Of a stretch of 64,000 nt of DNA, positions 18,837-27,997 are shown piece after piece. Positions within the stretch are counted from its first letter, which is position 1. Every line of letters starts with the position of its first letter. A model generated the notes under the pieces. That model saw nothing but the letters and a program-made list of their open reading frames with translations, had not been told where the DNA came from and ran no database searches. The stretch spans positions 1,922,001-1,986,000 of the forward strand of contig NZ_AQFT02000001.1 in assembly GCF_000364225.2 (NCBI RefSeq), written 5' to 3'. The position numbers and the translations under genes are program-made. Source of the DNA: Eubacterium plexicaudatum ASF492 (GTDB lineage Bacteria > Bacillota > Clostridia > Lachnospirales > Lachnospiraceae).

Positions 18837-19000
18837 TAGAGTGTGTCTTAAAATTGCTTTCTGTCAACTGTGCGTCACAGTTTGCGGGAGATTTGTCCCG
18901 AATGAGGGAGGCGTAGTGGGCTACGTTGACCGAATGAGGGACAAATCTCCCGCAAAGTGGGGCGTGCAGATGGCAGGAATGAATTTTAAGACACACTCTA
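18837..19000. mobile_element. MITE copy 2 (longest)
   Basis: TA-flanked element with AGAGTGTGTCTTAAAATT inverted ends, the same interior palindrome as copy 1 in the opposite orientation, and an extra stretch holding the small hairpin CGTAGTGGGCTACG. It sits at the 3' end of the M56 peptidase relic. Confidence 0.85.
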
Positions 19001-19364
19001 GTATGACAGAAAGATAATCGCTCCTCTCCTGTCTGCCAAGCCTCTGCACCACCAAACTGTCGCATCTTATCTCCATGCTCTGGTTCAGGGTAAATGTATG
19101 TATTCGTGGAAGATAATATAATACAACTCCGTATCGGAAAAAGATTTCTCCGGGATCAGGATGCGTTTTTTTTAACCCCCATACAGCAGGGAATCCGAAC
19201 CACCGGGGTCTGCACAATATAAGGCATTTTATCTCCTGCTATCCTATAGGCTGCTTTTACAGCTGCCCCGTTTTCCATAGGGGCAGACTACCAAAATATT
19301 GAACAGTCTTTCAATATTGGCACTGCACACCGCAAAACCGCAATACAGCCCCTGTAAACCATAC

Positions 19365-20809
19365 CACGGTAAACGCAAGCTTTTATGTATTCCCAAGTTT
19401 CAAATTTTCTGTTATATTGAATTTAGTCAAAGACAATCTTTACACATTCGTGTATAATTATTTCCAAACTCTGAAAGGAAATAATTATTATGGAAAAAGA
19501 GAAAAAAGATATTTTACTGATCGATTGTATGCGTGAAATCCCAGATCCAAGGGCTCCATACAACCAAAGACACAAATTTCTTGATATTATCATTATCGCT
19601 GTCACAGCTGTCCTTGCAGGGATGGATACCTGGAATGAGATTGCAGACTGGGCGGCTTCTAAAAAACAATGGCTGGGAACGTTCCTTGAACTGCCAGGCG
19701 GCATTCCTTCCCATGATACGATAAACAGGGTTTTCCAGATGATCGAGCCGGAAAAATTCCATGATGCATTTTTCCGGTGGGCCAGCGCCGTGTCAGGCAA
19801 AGTAAAAGGCGTAGTGGCGATTGATGGTAAAACAGCAAGGCGCAGCAGGGAAGAAGCAGGGGATATCAAACCGATCCACACGGTCAGCGCATGGGCAGTA
19901 GAATCATCCCTTGTACTGGGCCAGTTGTGTGTGGATGAAAAAACAAACGAGATAAAGACAATACCAGAGCTTTTGGACATTCTGTGCCTGGAAGGGTGTA
20001 TTGTCACAATGGATGCGATGGGAACGCAGAAAGAGATCGCCCGCAAGATCATTCACAAAAACGCAGATTATATCCTGCAGGTGAAAGGGAACCAGCAGAC
20101 ACTTATGGACGATATCCGGGAGTATTTTGAAAAAGATGTATTTACGGAAAAGAAAGATGCCCTGGAAAAGGCGGAGCGTTACTATAAAGATCTGTGTAAG
20201 GAGCACGGGAGGATAGAAAAGAGGGAGTATTACGTTGAAAATGATATTGAATGGCTCAGGCAGAGGCATCCGGAGTGGGAGGGCCTTGCAGGTATTGGGG
20301 CATGTGTATCTACAGTAACGGAAAAAGGGAATACCGTAACAGCTGTAAATTACGCCATATACAGCAGGAAAGGAATGACAGCCGCAGAATATGGGAAAAG
20401 TGAAAGGGCACACTGGGGGATTGAAAACAGCCTGCACTGGGTGCTTGATATCGCGTTCAGGGAGGATGAAAGCCGGATCAGGGCTGGAAATGCAGCAGAA
20501 AACATGAATATGGCACGCCATATAGGAGTAAATCTGCTAAAACAGGAAAAAAGCTGTAAGATGGGGATTGCCAGCAAAAGAAAGAAATGCGGGTATGACA
20601 TGGCTTACCTTTATAAAGTATTGGGCGGATTAAATACTGGAATAAAATAGAGGGTACGAATTAAATACATCGTTTAACACATGGCAGAACCCCATGTCTA
20701 GTTATTATACGCAAAATAATTTAACCATCGCATCTTTACGTATAGTTTTAATCGTGAAAACTGATATCTCCAAATTTATAAAAAGTTTATAAAACTTGCG
20801 TTTACCGTG
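19365..20809. mobile_element. ISAs1-family insertion sequence with 10-bp target duplication
   Basis: Inverted ends CACGGTAAACGCAAG at 19365 and its complement ending at 20809. The flanking direct repeat TAAACCATAC is at 19355-19364 and 20810-20819. It interrupts the M56 gene, and the encoded protein reads continuously across the junction (ALVWF then TGAVLRF). Length 1445 bp. Confidence 0.95.
19490..20650 (+). CDS. ISAs1-family transposase
   Basis: 386 residues, intact. The start ATG 19490 follows GAAAGGAAATAATT. N-terminal DDE_Tnp_1-associated domain with DCMREIPDPRAPYNQRH, then catalytic residues in VVAIDGKTARRS (Asp), VTMDAMGTQKEIA (Asp) and HWGIENSLHWVLDIAF with the Glu of GIENSLHW; DESRIR and NMARHIGVNLL complete the family signature (H-repeat-associated proteins). 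Sole gene of its element and apparently functional. Confidence 0.95.
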   Translation: MEKEKKDILLIDCMREIPDPRAPYNQRHKFLDIIIIAVTAVLAGMDTWNEIADWAASKKQWLGTFLELPGGIPSHDTINRVFQMIEPEKFHDAFFRWASAVSGKVKGVVAIDGKTARRSREEAGDIKPIHTVSAWAVESSLVLGQLCVDEKTNEIKTIPELLDILCLEGCIVTMDAMGTQKEIARKIIHKNADYILQVKGNQQTLMDDIREYFEKDVFTEKKDALEKAERYYKDLCKEHGRIEKREYYVENDIEWLRQRHPEWEGLAGIGACVSTVTEKGNTVTAVNYAIYSRKGMTAAEYGKSERAHWGIENSLHWVLDIAFREDESRIRAGNAAENMNMARHIGVNLLKQEKSCKMGIASKRKKCGYDMAYLYKVLGGLNTGIK

Positions 20810-21106
20810 TAAACCATACCAATGCCACCAGATGGTAAACACGCAGTTCCATTCCCATATATATTTTATTCCGGAGGACATCAAATATCTTATTGTATAC
20901 TTTAGAGACCGCAATTACCCTTGTCCATGAAAACTCGACCGGAAACAGCATTCTGGCAAAACAAAATAGATATAAAACAATTATGCCCGTCACACTGCAT
21001 AAGTCGTACAAAACCATTTTGACTCTCAGCACATAAAAAACGGATATGAGAATACTGCTCCATAAAACAGTCATCCGGACTGAAAATACTGTTACCTGCA
21101 TTTTAA

Positions 21107-21532
21107 CTACTCATCCCCTATATTCTCCGTGCGTAGCCTGGCAATGATATCTTCTAACTTGGCAATCACTTCATCATTTTTTTGCTTTTTCTTTTTCCTG
21201 CTGGCGCCAATCAACGCAGCCGTAATATCTGCCAATGAATCACTGCTGATGCCCCTTTTCATAAGCATTGACGAATAATATTCTTCTTTTGTGAGAGACG
21301 GCGCCAGTTTTCTTGCATATGCCTTTACAGATTTCTCTAATCCTGCCACCTCCAGATACCCGGCATCTGTCAGCGACTGCACGGTTTTAAGCAGTGTGGC
21401 ACGGTTCCACCCTTGAAGTTCTGGCTGCTTCGCCATTTCATTTGAAGTAAGTGCCTCATCATATCTCCATAAATAATTCATCAATTCTTCTTCTCTTACA
21501 CTTAATAAACTCCTTTTTTTCACTTCATCCAT
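21107..21532 (-). CDS. BlaI/MecI-type penicillinase repressor
   Basis: 141 residues: winged helix with EEELMNYLWRYDEALTSNEM and WNRATLLKTVQSLTDAGYLE, then a dimerisation tail ending in a basic KKKKQK stretch and a short coiled coil. Its stop is five bases before the start of the M56 gene. BlaI-type repressors bind dyads near their own promoters and are cleaved when the M56 partner is activated; since the partner is destroyed here, the repressor is either constitutive or serves another locus. A second BlaI/M56 pair is at 35766-37231. Confidence 0.88.
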   Translation of the reverse strand: MDEVKKRSLLSVREEELMNYLWRYDEALTSNEMAKQPELQGWNRATLLKTVQSLTDAGYLEVAGLEKSVKAYARKLAPSLTKEEYYSSMLMKRGISSDSLADITAALIGASRKKKKQKNDEVIAKLEDIIARLRTENIGDE

Positions 21533-21623
21533 CCTTGTGTATATATTTTTATAACCAATATATTTTTTATATATTAGTTATATCGACCTAATTCTATATT
21601 TCTTTACAACAGAATAAAATTTT

Positions 21624-22977
21624 TTGCAAAATAAAAAAATATTACCTATAAATTTATTAACCGTCGTGTTCAAATTGTACAGGCAGAGTGTTCACTCTAT
21701 TGAACACCGTGTTCAAATGCTCTTTGGGGGAGGGTTCAAAAGTGAACTGTTCCTCAATATCTCCAAAAGTTTTAATTGTTATCATTTTATTGTTATAGAC
21801 GATTTAGAAAGAATGAATGATGATATCAAACTAGAAGAAGTATTTGGTATTATAGATGAATTAAAAAGATGTAATTATGTAAAAGTCATTTTAGTAACCA
21901 ATACTAAGGAAATGCCACAAAAAGAACGATTTGAAAAATATCATGAAAAGGTTATTGACAGAACTTACTACATAACAGAACGTCCTGAAAAAGTTGATTG
22001 GGCAAAATTAGGAATTCATTATGGTTTTATTATTGAGTTTCTTAGCAAGCATCATGTAAAAAAATTTGCGAACACTACAAAAAGCACAGAATTTATATGA
22101 TGATATCAGATTAAAATTAAAAGACGGTTACAGAATTGAATTTTATGATGAAATACGATTAGCCTGTTATGCTATCGTAGTTGAAACTATTGATAACTTA
22201 TACCACAGGGAACCTGATAAGAAGCAAAGTAATGCAACGTTAGAAACTATCCAAAGAATCATTTTACATTATTTGCAAGGAGCCCTACTAAGTAATAATA
22301 TGATCGAAACACTGCAAAAATATTCTGCAAATGAAATCGATATATCTGCCGATGAAATTGATGCAGAGTATCCGTTATTCATACATGCAAGCGATAAATC
22401 AAATTTCTACAAATCAGATGATGAAATAAAACAGCTGTTACCTAATTTAGCCGATAAGATCAGACAAGAAACAACTATTGTAAAAATCATGCGTTATGCA
22501 GATGAATATTTTATCTGGAGTGAACATTTACAGCTTGACACCGATCAGTTTAAAGAAGAATACAACTTAAAACTTATTAATTTAATTTATGATCAAGTTA
22601 TGAGCGGTACCATAGAGTATTTAACATTTGGAGTAGAAGCATTTCACATACAATCCCAAACAAATAAACGCATTGTTAAAAAGGTGACTGTAGCCGTTAA
22701 GAACAAAATGATTAATGAATATATAAGATATCTTTCAGAAAATACACGCGGAGAGCAAGCCTATCGATACTCGTATACTCTCCGAGAGTTTGTAAATAAT
22801 ACATTTTTCCGGGATGCTATTTCAGATAATGTTGACGCTTTATACAACGAAAAATCATTCCCGGTTCATAGCATAACAGAGCAGCAATACAGAACCTCTT
22901 ACAATATTATATTTGTATTGTATCATGAAAACCAAAATAGAGTTTTGGACTATTGTAATGAACTGAAAACAAGATGA
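21624..22977 (+). pseudogene. KAP-type P-loop NTPase, 5'-truncated and frameshifted
   Basis: Encodes a Walker B (HFIVIDDLERMNDDI), a sensor-like strand (VKVILVTNTKEM) and about 300 helical residues (YDDIRLKLKDGYRIEFYDEI and on). The Walker A half is missing: upstream is a repeat also found at 48468. At 22055-22064 the run GTAAAAAAATTT must lose one base (or gain two) to join HVK to NLRTLQKAQNL. KAP ATPases are membrane-associated and several occur in phage defence islands; that role is inference. The 3' end abuts an Rpn nuclease fragment on the other strand. Confidence 0.65.
21711..21747. repeat. 37-bp dispersed repeat, copy 1
   Basis: GTTCAAATGCTCTTTGGGG followed by AGGGTTCAAAAGTRAAC; the second copy is at 48468-48503 with one base fewer in the G run. 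It lies exactly where the NTPase coding sequence becomes recognisable, so it may mark a recombination joint. Confidence 0.6.
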
Positions 22978-23191
22978 ACAGCATAACCTCCCGCATGCCG
23001 GACTGGAATTTCATAATCTCCTTATCCGCCATCTGCGCCGGTGCTATCAGCCGCACATGGTAATTGCCCATGCAGGCAAGCACCTCCGGGTCTGACACAT
23101 CCATCATCTCAAAGAGGCTCAACGGCCCATCCCACTCTTCCGAGCCGAAAAATACAGTCACCGTGATAGATGGTACCAGCCTGTCTTCCAC
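22975..23191 (-). pseudogene. Rpn-family nuclease fragment (PD-(D/E)XK)
   Basis: Encodes PSITVTVFFGSEEWDGPLSL and NYHVRLIAPAQMADKEIMKF, the C-terminal part of an Rpn (recombination-promoting nuclease, formerly transposase_31) protein. Both its N terminus and its natural end are missing; the sequence changes abruptly at the NTPase stop near 22977. A full family member is at 32880-33674. Confidence 0.7.
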
Positions 23192-23346
23192 CCAAAAACC
23201 GCTTAAGGATGATCTTTCAGTTTTTCCAATATCTCATCAATAACTGGAACACTCCTTGCATTGGACTCAATTATCAACACACGTCCGATGCTATCACCCC
23301 TTCCGGTTTTTTATATTTTATTATTACATATCTTGATATCAAATGT

Positions 23347-23889
23347 TTAGACCAGATACTTCTCGAAGAAACTTTCCAATTTTTCGAACGGAATAATATC
23401 TGTTTTATCATACAAATCTGTGTGTACAGCTTCAGGAATAATCAGCAGTTCCTTGTTATCCGAATATTTGCTGTCCTTTGTCATGTTTGCAAAAGTGTCA
23501 CGGCTGAAATAGCAGGAATGTGCCTTTTCACCGTGTACCAACAGGACGGCAGAACGAATTTCATTTGAATACTGCAAAATCGGCATATTCAGGAATGACA
23601 AGGATGAAGTGATATTCCAGCCGCCGTTGGAGTTTAGGCTTCTTTCGTAATACCCACGCTTTGTCTTATAGTAGTCGTAGTAATCCTTGACAAAGAATGG
23701 TGCGTCATCCGGCAGAGGATCAACAACACCGCCTGCATTTTTGGGCACATACATATCAGCCGCAAGTGTAATCCCGTAGCGATTATGGAAAGTCACCTTA
23801 CTGTGGTTTACCTTCTGGCTTTTCGGGAAAACTTTATCCCATTCATTACTTAATGTAAGTGTCTGATTTATTTTTTATTGCCTCCAAAT
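23347..23889 (-). pseudogene. Alpha/beta hydrolase with internal deletion
   Basis: The N terminus (HNRYGITLAADMYVPKNAGG) and C terminus (YDYYKTKRGYYERSLNSNGG, AVLLVHGEKAHSCYFS, AVHTDLYDKTDIIPFEKLE) of a YcjY-like hydrolase are present, but the middle, including the GxSxG nucleophile elbow, has been removed in frame near 23710. The C-terminal catalytic His region remains. Upstream, LTLSNEWDKVFPKSQKVNHS is in frame but the ATG (MKDLEAIKNK) is one base out. Not functional as a hydrolase. Confidence 0.7.
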
Positions 23890-23913
23890 CTTTCATTTTT
23901 TGCGATTAACATT

Positions 23914-24489
23914 TTATGATATATCCCTGATTTTCTTTGCGGGAATGCCGCCAGCAATGGTATTAGCCGGAACATCTTTTGTAACAACAGCTCCAGCCGC
24001 GATCACTGCGCCTTCTCCAATTGTAACCCCGGACAGTACCGTTGCATTTGCTCCAATCCATACATTTTTCCCAATGTGAATAGGAGCCGGTTCCAGATTT
24101 GCGCGCTGCTCAGGAATCATGCTGTGATTTAATGTCGCAAGCACCACATTATGACCAATTAATACTCCATCATCAATGGTAATTCCTCCCTGATCCTGAA
24201 TTTTACACCCACTGTTAAAAAAAACATGATTTCCAATCGTAATATTCTTCCCACAATCCGTATAAAAAGGCGGAAAGATATTGAGCGTATCATTCGTTGG
24301 CTTTCCCGTCAACTCAGAAAATATCTCCCGGATTTCCTCCGGTGTTCGATAACTGTTATTCAGTTTTGCAGTCACCTTTAATGCCTCCTGCGAAAGCATA
24401 CACATATATTGATGTGTTTCAGAACCGCTGATTATAGTCTTTCCACTGTTCATATGTGCAAGAAAATCTTTTAATTCCATAATATCCAC
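23914..24489 (-). CDS. Hexapeptide-repeat sugar O-acetyltransferase (maltose/galactoside acetyltransferase type)
   Basis: 191 residues, complete. The N-terminal helical cap is followed by a left-handed beta helix: [37 protein letters not shown], catalytic His in ATLNHSM, then [20 protein letters not shown] and [20 protein letters not shown]. These are the hallmarks of Maa/LacA enzymes that acetylate sugars or sugar-like antibiotics from acetyl-CoA. It stands between damaged genes but is itself intact. Substrate unknown. Confidence 0.88.
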   Translation of the reverse strand: MDIMELKDFLAHMNSGKTIISGSETHQYMCMLSQEALKVTAKLNNSYRTPEEIREIFSELTGKPTNDTLNIFPPFYTDCGKNITIGNHVFFNSGCKIQDQGGITIDDGVLIGHNVVLATLNHSMIPEQRANLEPAPIHIGKNVWIGANATVLSGVTIGEGAVIAAGAVVTKDVPANTIAGGIPAKKIRDIS

Positions 24490-24514
24490 TCATTCTATCT
24501 ATATTGTTTTTTTA

Positions 24515-25174
24515 CTATTTCATAGAAAAAATAACGGTAACATCTCCGCTGCCCAACGCTTCTTCCAAACCGGACAGATCGTCTATCTTTCCAAGTCTTG
24601 TATAACTCCATGTATTAGAGCCATAAAAGATGACAATCTGGTTTCCATTATATAAGACAATATCTCCTGTACTTGTTGTAGTCTGGCTGTTACTCGTCGG
24701 CAACCTTTTCCCCAGCGAACCTACCTTTTCAAAGCCGGAATAATCGCTCATTTGAATGACAAGCGGCTTTTCACGCAGCATATCTGCAAGAGCATTTGCC
24801 GCAGAATTGTTCTCCAAAGTTACCTTAAAACTGCTGTTACCAATTTGCAATATTACTTTTTCCTTTTTTACTACTGTCACCCTGCATTTTAATGTACGCT
24901 TTCCCACCTTTGCATATATCGTAGCTTTTCCGGCTTTTTAGCAGTAACTTTTCCTTTTTTACTTACTCCTGCTACTGACTTTTTACCAGATGACCATTTT
25001 ATCTTATTTTTCGTGTTTGTTACCTTAAGCTGTTTCTTCCGGCCAACTTTTAAAGTTACCTTTGTTGTTTTTAATTGTGGTTTTTTGCTGCTTCTACATG
25101 ATTTGCCGGCACTGCTGTGAACACAAATATGAAAACCATTACCATCACTATTATTTTTTTAACTATTTTTCTCA
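24515..25174 (-). CDS. Exported protein, Ig-like segment plus cyclophilin-like domain
   Basis: ATG 25174 starts a signal peptide (MRKIVKKIIVMVMVFIFVFT). A Lys-rich Ig-like segment follows (KTTKVTLKVGRKKQLKV, IKWSSGKKSVAGVSKKGKVT), then a C-terminal cyclophilin-like fold: LQIGNSSFKVTL, MSDYSGFEKVGSLG, GDIVLYNGNQIVIFYG, YTRLGKIDD. The gene is broken twice, at T runs 24935-24939 and 25081-25086, each one base short; repair gives about 220 residues. It is a close relative of the lipoprotein at 25194-25787 in the last 120 residues. Function of this domain outside the cell is not established. Confidence 0.7.
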
Positions 25175-25193
25175 TTTCCTTATTCGTCCCAAT

Positions 25194-25787
25194 TTATGAC
25201 TTTATTTTCAGACCACAATCCTCCGGTGAAAAAGTAACGGTAACATCACCGCTGCCGAGTGCATCCTCCCATCCGGACAGGTCGTCTATCTTTCCAAGCC
25301 TTGTATAACTCCATGTATTAGAGCCATAAAAGATAACAATCTGGTTCCCGTTGTATAAGACAATATCTCCTGCGCTTGTCGTAGTCTGGCTGTTACTCGT
25401 CGGCAGATTTGTTCCCAGTGAACCCACCTTTTCAAAGCCGGAATAATCGCTCATCTGAATGACAACCGGCTCTTCACGCATCATATCTACAAACGTGTCC
25501 ACGGCATCATTACTTTCCAAAGTCGCCGTAAAACTGCTTTCTCCGATTTGCAAGGTTATTTTTTCCACTATGTTTTCCTCCGAATCCGAATTATCGTCTG
25601 TCTGTGAAACCGGCGGCTCTGTCTGCTGTATATTGGGCGAATCGGAACTATCCGGACTATCTGAGGATTTTTCATCATCCAATTGTCCTGCTTCGCTGTT
25701 TGATAATGCCTGCTGCCCCGAACAGCCTGCCAGCAGCATAGCTAAGACTATGAAGCCGGAAACCATCTGCACATATTTTGGCTTCAT
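25194..25787 (-). CDS. Lipoprotein with cyclophilin-like domain
   Basis: Start ATG 25787 after AAAGGGGATTTAAG. Lipobox AMLLAGC, then a low-complexity Ser/Asp/Glu spacer (SSDSPDSSDSPN) and the cyclophilin-like domain (ITLQIGESSFTATL, VIQMSDYSGFEKVGSL, GDIVLYNGNQIVIFYGSN, LGKIDDLSG, GDVTVTFSP). About 197 residues. Intact. The domain is shared with the genes at 24515 and 27419, forming a small local family of surface proteins. In other bacteria this fold occurs with oxidoreductases and flavodoxin-like genes, and a flavodoxin fragment does lie directly upstream. Confidence 0.82.
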   Translation of the reverse strand: MKPKYVQMVSGFIVLAMLLAGCSGQQALSNSEAGQLDDEKSSDSPDSSDSPNIQQTEPPVSQTDDNSDSEENIVEKITLQIGESSFTATLESNDAVDTFVDMMREEPVVIQMSDYSGFEKVGSLGTNLPTSNSQTTTSAGDIVLYNGNQIVIFYGSNTWSYTRLGKIDDLSGWEDALGSGDVTVTFSPEDCGLKIKS

Positions 25788-25788
25788 C

Positions 25789-25974
25789 TTAAATCCCCTT
25801 TCCCATCTCATAGGCTTTTTCCGGAGCGGAATGCCCGATTGTTTTATCATAAAGGCTTATTTTTTCTACGCTGTTTCCGGCATCCTTTGCACCGTTTAGA
25901 AAAGCATCCGCTAACATCTCGGAATTTCCATTTTTACGGGGGCTGGTTGATATAATCAAAACTTTCTTGTTCAT
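25789..25974 (-). pseudogene. Flavodoxin/NADPH-dependent FMN reductase, N-terminal fragment
   Basis: MNKKVLIISTSPRKNGNSEM is the FMN phosphate-binding loop of the FMN-reductase family, with AAGGAG ahead of the ATG. After about 48 residues the family sequence stops at SLYDKTIGHSAPEKAYEMGK and the gene ends, so the flavin-binding rest is missing through a deletion that brought the lipoprotein gene close. Confidence 0.75.
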
Positions 25975-26011
25975 AGCAGTATCTCCTTTTTGTTGATGGC
26001 AGTTTATTTAA

Positions 26012-26191
26012 TGATAAGTCGTAATAATACCAATATTCCGAACAGACATAAAACTGTTCCGAATATTCGGTTCATATATCGAAAACTGAGATTCCGCTGC
26101 TTAAAGTGTGCTGAACAATCATTGTTCCCACAGCACCAACTGGCAAGCCGAAAAGCAGACCGATTAAAATTCCACGCAGCAGATAGTCCAT
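26012..26191 (-). pseudogene. LysE/RhtB-type exporter with internal deletion
   Basis: ATG 26191 begins MDYLLRGILIGLLFGLPVGA and VGTMIVQHTLSSG, the N-terminal signature of LysE-family amino acid exporters. Soon after, another frame gives FGTVLCLFGILVLLRLIIK, typical of the C-terminal helix of the same family. The middle of about 140 residues is missing. Confidence 0.6.
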
Positions 26192-26225
26192 TGCCCATCA
26201 CCTCACTTCCTTTTCCGCCTGTTCT

Positions 26226-27103
26226 TTATGCGCAGCACTTACAAACGCCTTTGTTACAAATCTGATTTTCTACGATGACCTCGCCGTGCGCATTTTCAAT
26301 ATCCATAATGATTTCACCGACTGCGGGTACATAGATATGACCGGACAGCGGATTTTAATGCTGACAATCGGAGCTGTAAGGGTAGCTTCCACATCGGAAC
26401 GCTCAAAGCTCAAATCGGTATCAATCATTTCGCAGTTTATGAGCTTCAGATTTTTGCAGTAGCAAAGAGGCTGTGTACCGATAATTTTGCAGTTTTCAAA
26501 GGTGATATTCTCACTGTACCACGCAAGATATTCACCCTTTACAACACTGTTTCTGACTGTAATGTTCTTTCCATGCCAGAAAGCGTCTTTTGTGTCGAAC
26601 ACACAGTTATCAAAAACGGAATCGGTAATGTACTGGAAAGAGTATTTGCCCTTGAAACGAACATCACGGAAATTCAGGTGGTCGGAGCGCATCATAAAAT
26701 ATTCACTCTCTACGGTGCAGTCCTCCATTGTGATCCCACGGACAGACCAGCCAAATTCGGGCGAAATGATGTCACATCCACGCATTTTGATATTGGCACA
26801 TTCACGCAGAGCCTTAATGCCGTGGAGCTTCGTATTATTGATTTCCACATTTTCGGAATACCAAAGTGCGGCTCTGCAAAGTTCGGTCATTTCCGAGTTT
26901 TCAATTTTCAGGCCTATGTCGTGCCAGAACGGATAGCGGAGGTTGAAAAAGCAGTTCTCTACCGCAACATCCCTGCCTTCCTTAAAAGCACTTTCTCCGT
27001 CGTCAGGGCCGTCAAAGGCACAGTCCTTTACCAAAACATCCTGTGCCGCATAAAGGGCTCTTTCTTCATCAAAGGTTTTGTTTATAATCGTTGTCATAGT
27101 CAT
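26226..27103 (-). CDS. DUF3737 right-handed beta-helix-like protein
   Basis: Repeating pattern of short strands (VLVKDCAFDG, VAVENCFFNL, LKIENSEM, VEINNTKLHG, IKMRGCDI, ITMEDCTVES, ITVRNSVVKG, ITFENCKIIG, LKLINCEM) typical of DUF3737 proteins. AAGGAG precedes ATG 27103 and ATG 27097. The T4 run at 26353-26356 is one base short; repair turns SIKIRCPVI into SIKNPLSGHIYVPAVGEI and a normal tail ending in NKGVCKCCA. About 292 residues. Function unknown. A fragment of a second member is at 42415-42585. Confidence 0.8.
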
Positions 27104-27163
27104 GTACTCCTTTCGGGAATTATATAATAGAATCAAAAACTTGATTCTATTATCATAATTCTA

Positions 27164-27394
27164 TTATTTATTTGCTTTTCTCATTTGATAAACAAGGTAG
27201 TCAAGGCAGTCGATACACTTCTGTTCTCTGTGCAGGGAATCAAGCAGATTTTTTCTGTGGACGTCCAACCGCTTCAGACCATTTGCTCTTTTCCCTTTTT
27301 GCAGGTCTGCCATAAAATTTTCAATCGTTTCGGAATCACAGCCCGCATCTTTCAGATTTTGGATAATGGATTCCGAAGATTCATTTAAGCTCAT
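27164..27394 (-). CDS. Small helical protein, conserved type
   Basis: 76 residues. GAAAAGAGG lies at a good distance from the ATG. Two long amphipathic helices with LKDAGCDSETIENFMADLQK and LDVHRKNLLDSLHREQKCID. Similar short proteins are common in clostridia, usually next to regulators; no function is known. It is co-directional with the DUF3737 gene downstream. Confidence 0.75.
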   Translation of the reverse strand: MSLNESSESIIQNLKDAGCDSETIENFMADLQKGKRANGLKRLDVHRKNLLDSLHREQKCIDCLDYLVYQMRKANK

Positions 27395-27418
27395 CGTTTA
27401 CCTCTTTTCTGCGCAGGA

Positions 27419-27864
27419 TTATTCTCCGTCGCTGATCCGAACAATTTTATTACCCCAACCCTCCAATACAGGGTTGTTTTCAACTGCGCTGCGAAATTCC
27501 TCTGTATTGTCGAAATATCCGACGGTGGTATATTCGCCAGTTACTTCTCCGTCACCATAGAAAAGGACGATACGGTTCGGCTCGGAATAATAGACGGTTC
27601 CGGCAGCTTCCTCGGTAACGGTTTCAGGATTGGACGGGATTTCTGTAGCCTGTGTTCCACTTTCGGATTCATTGTTGCTGTCAGGGGCAGGACTTTGGAA
27701 ATTGCTACTTTCCACGCCGGAAGCATGTGGCGGGGTGTTTTCGTTATTATTGCTGTTCTCTGTCTGACCGCTATTTTCGGTTTGACTGCCACACCCTGCA
27801 AATGCGCCGATAACGAATACAAGCACAAGGGCAAATGAGATACCTTTCAATTTATATTTTTCAT
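27419..27864 (-). CDS. Lipoprotein with shortened cyclophilin-like domain
   Basis: ATG 27864 follows AGGAAAGGAACT. With one base added to the T5 run at 27857-27861 it reads MKKYKLKGISFALVLVFVIG, then lipobox GAFAGC. A Ser/Asn/Glu-rich spacer precedes GTVYYSEPNRIVLFYGDGEV, TVGYFDNTEEFRSA and GNKIVRIS, which match the second half of the domain in the lipoproteins at 24515 and 25194. About 148 residues. Its upstream region carries the same 20-bp motif as the 31.7-kb divergent promoter. Confidence 0.75.
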
Positions 27865-27954
27865 AAGAGTTCCTTTCCTGTGCCGAGTTTGGCACAAATA
27901 AATTATTTAAGTTTGTTCTTCTGTTATTATTATAGGTCTGTTTCCTTAATATAA

Positions 27955-27974
27955 CAAATACTTATATTAAATAC
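27955..27974. promoter_or_regulatory. Shared 20-bp upstream motif, copy 1
   Basis: CAAATACTTATATTAAATAC lies upstream of the lipoprotein at 27419-27864. Copy 2 at 31710-31729 differs at one base and lies between the LysR gene and its divergent neighbour. Likely a LysR-type operator or promoter core; inference from position and conservation. Confidence 0.5.
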
Positions 27975-27997
27975 TTAACTATAACCAACAAGCATAT

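Larger units (their letters stand above)
19001..21101 (-). pseudogene. M56 (BlaR1/MecR1-type) membrane metallopeptidase, split by ISAs1
   Basis: The 5' part (21101 to 20810) encodes MQVTVFSVRMTVLWSSIL and LYLFCFARMLFPVEFSWTRV, typical of the first helices of M56 sensors. The remainder lies beyond the IS, from 19354 leftwards: GAVLRF, then in other frames MPYIVQTPVVRIPCCMGV and ELYYIIFHEYIHL, which holds the HExxH zinc motif. Stops and shifts occur in addition to the IS, and a MITE ends it at 19000. With the BlaI gene at 21107 it formed a beta-lactam- or cell-wall-stress-type switch, now lost. Confidence 0.8.

Noticed and set aside
18921-19217. Open minus-strand frame across the MITE
   Set aside because: The sequence of interest is the M56 relic in other frames, with the HEYIH motif; the open frame crosses the MITE and has no family match.
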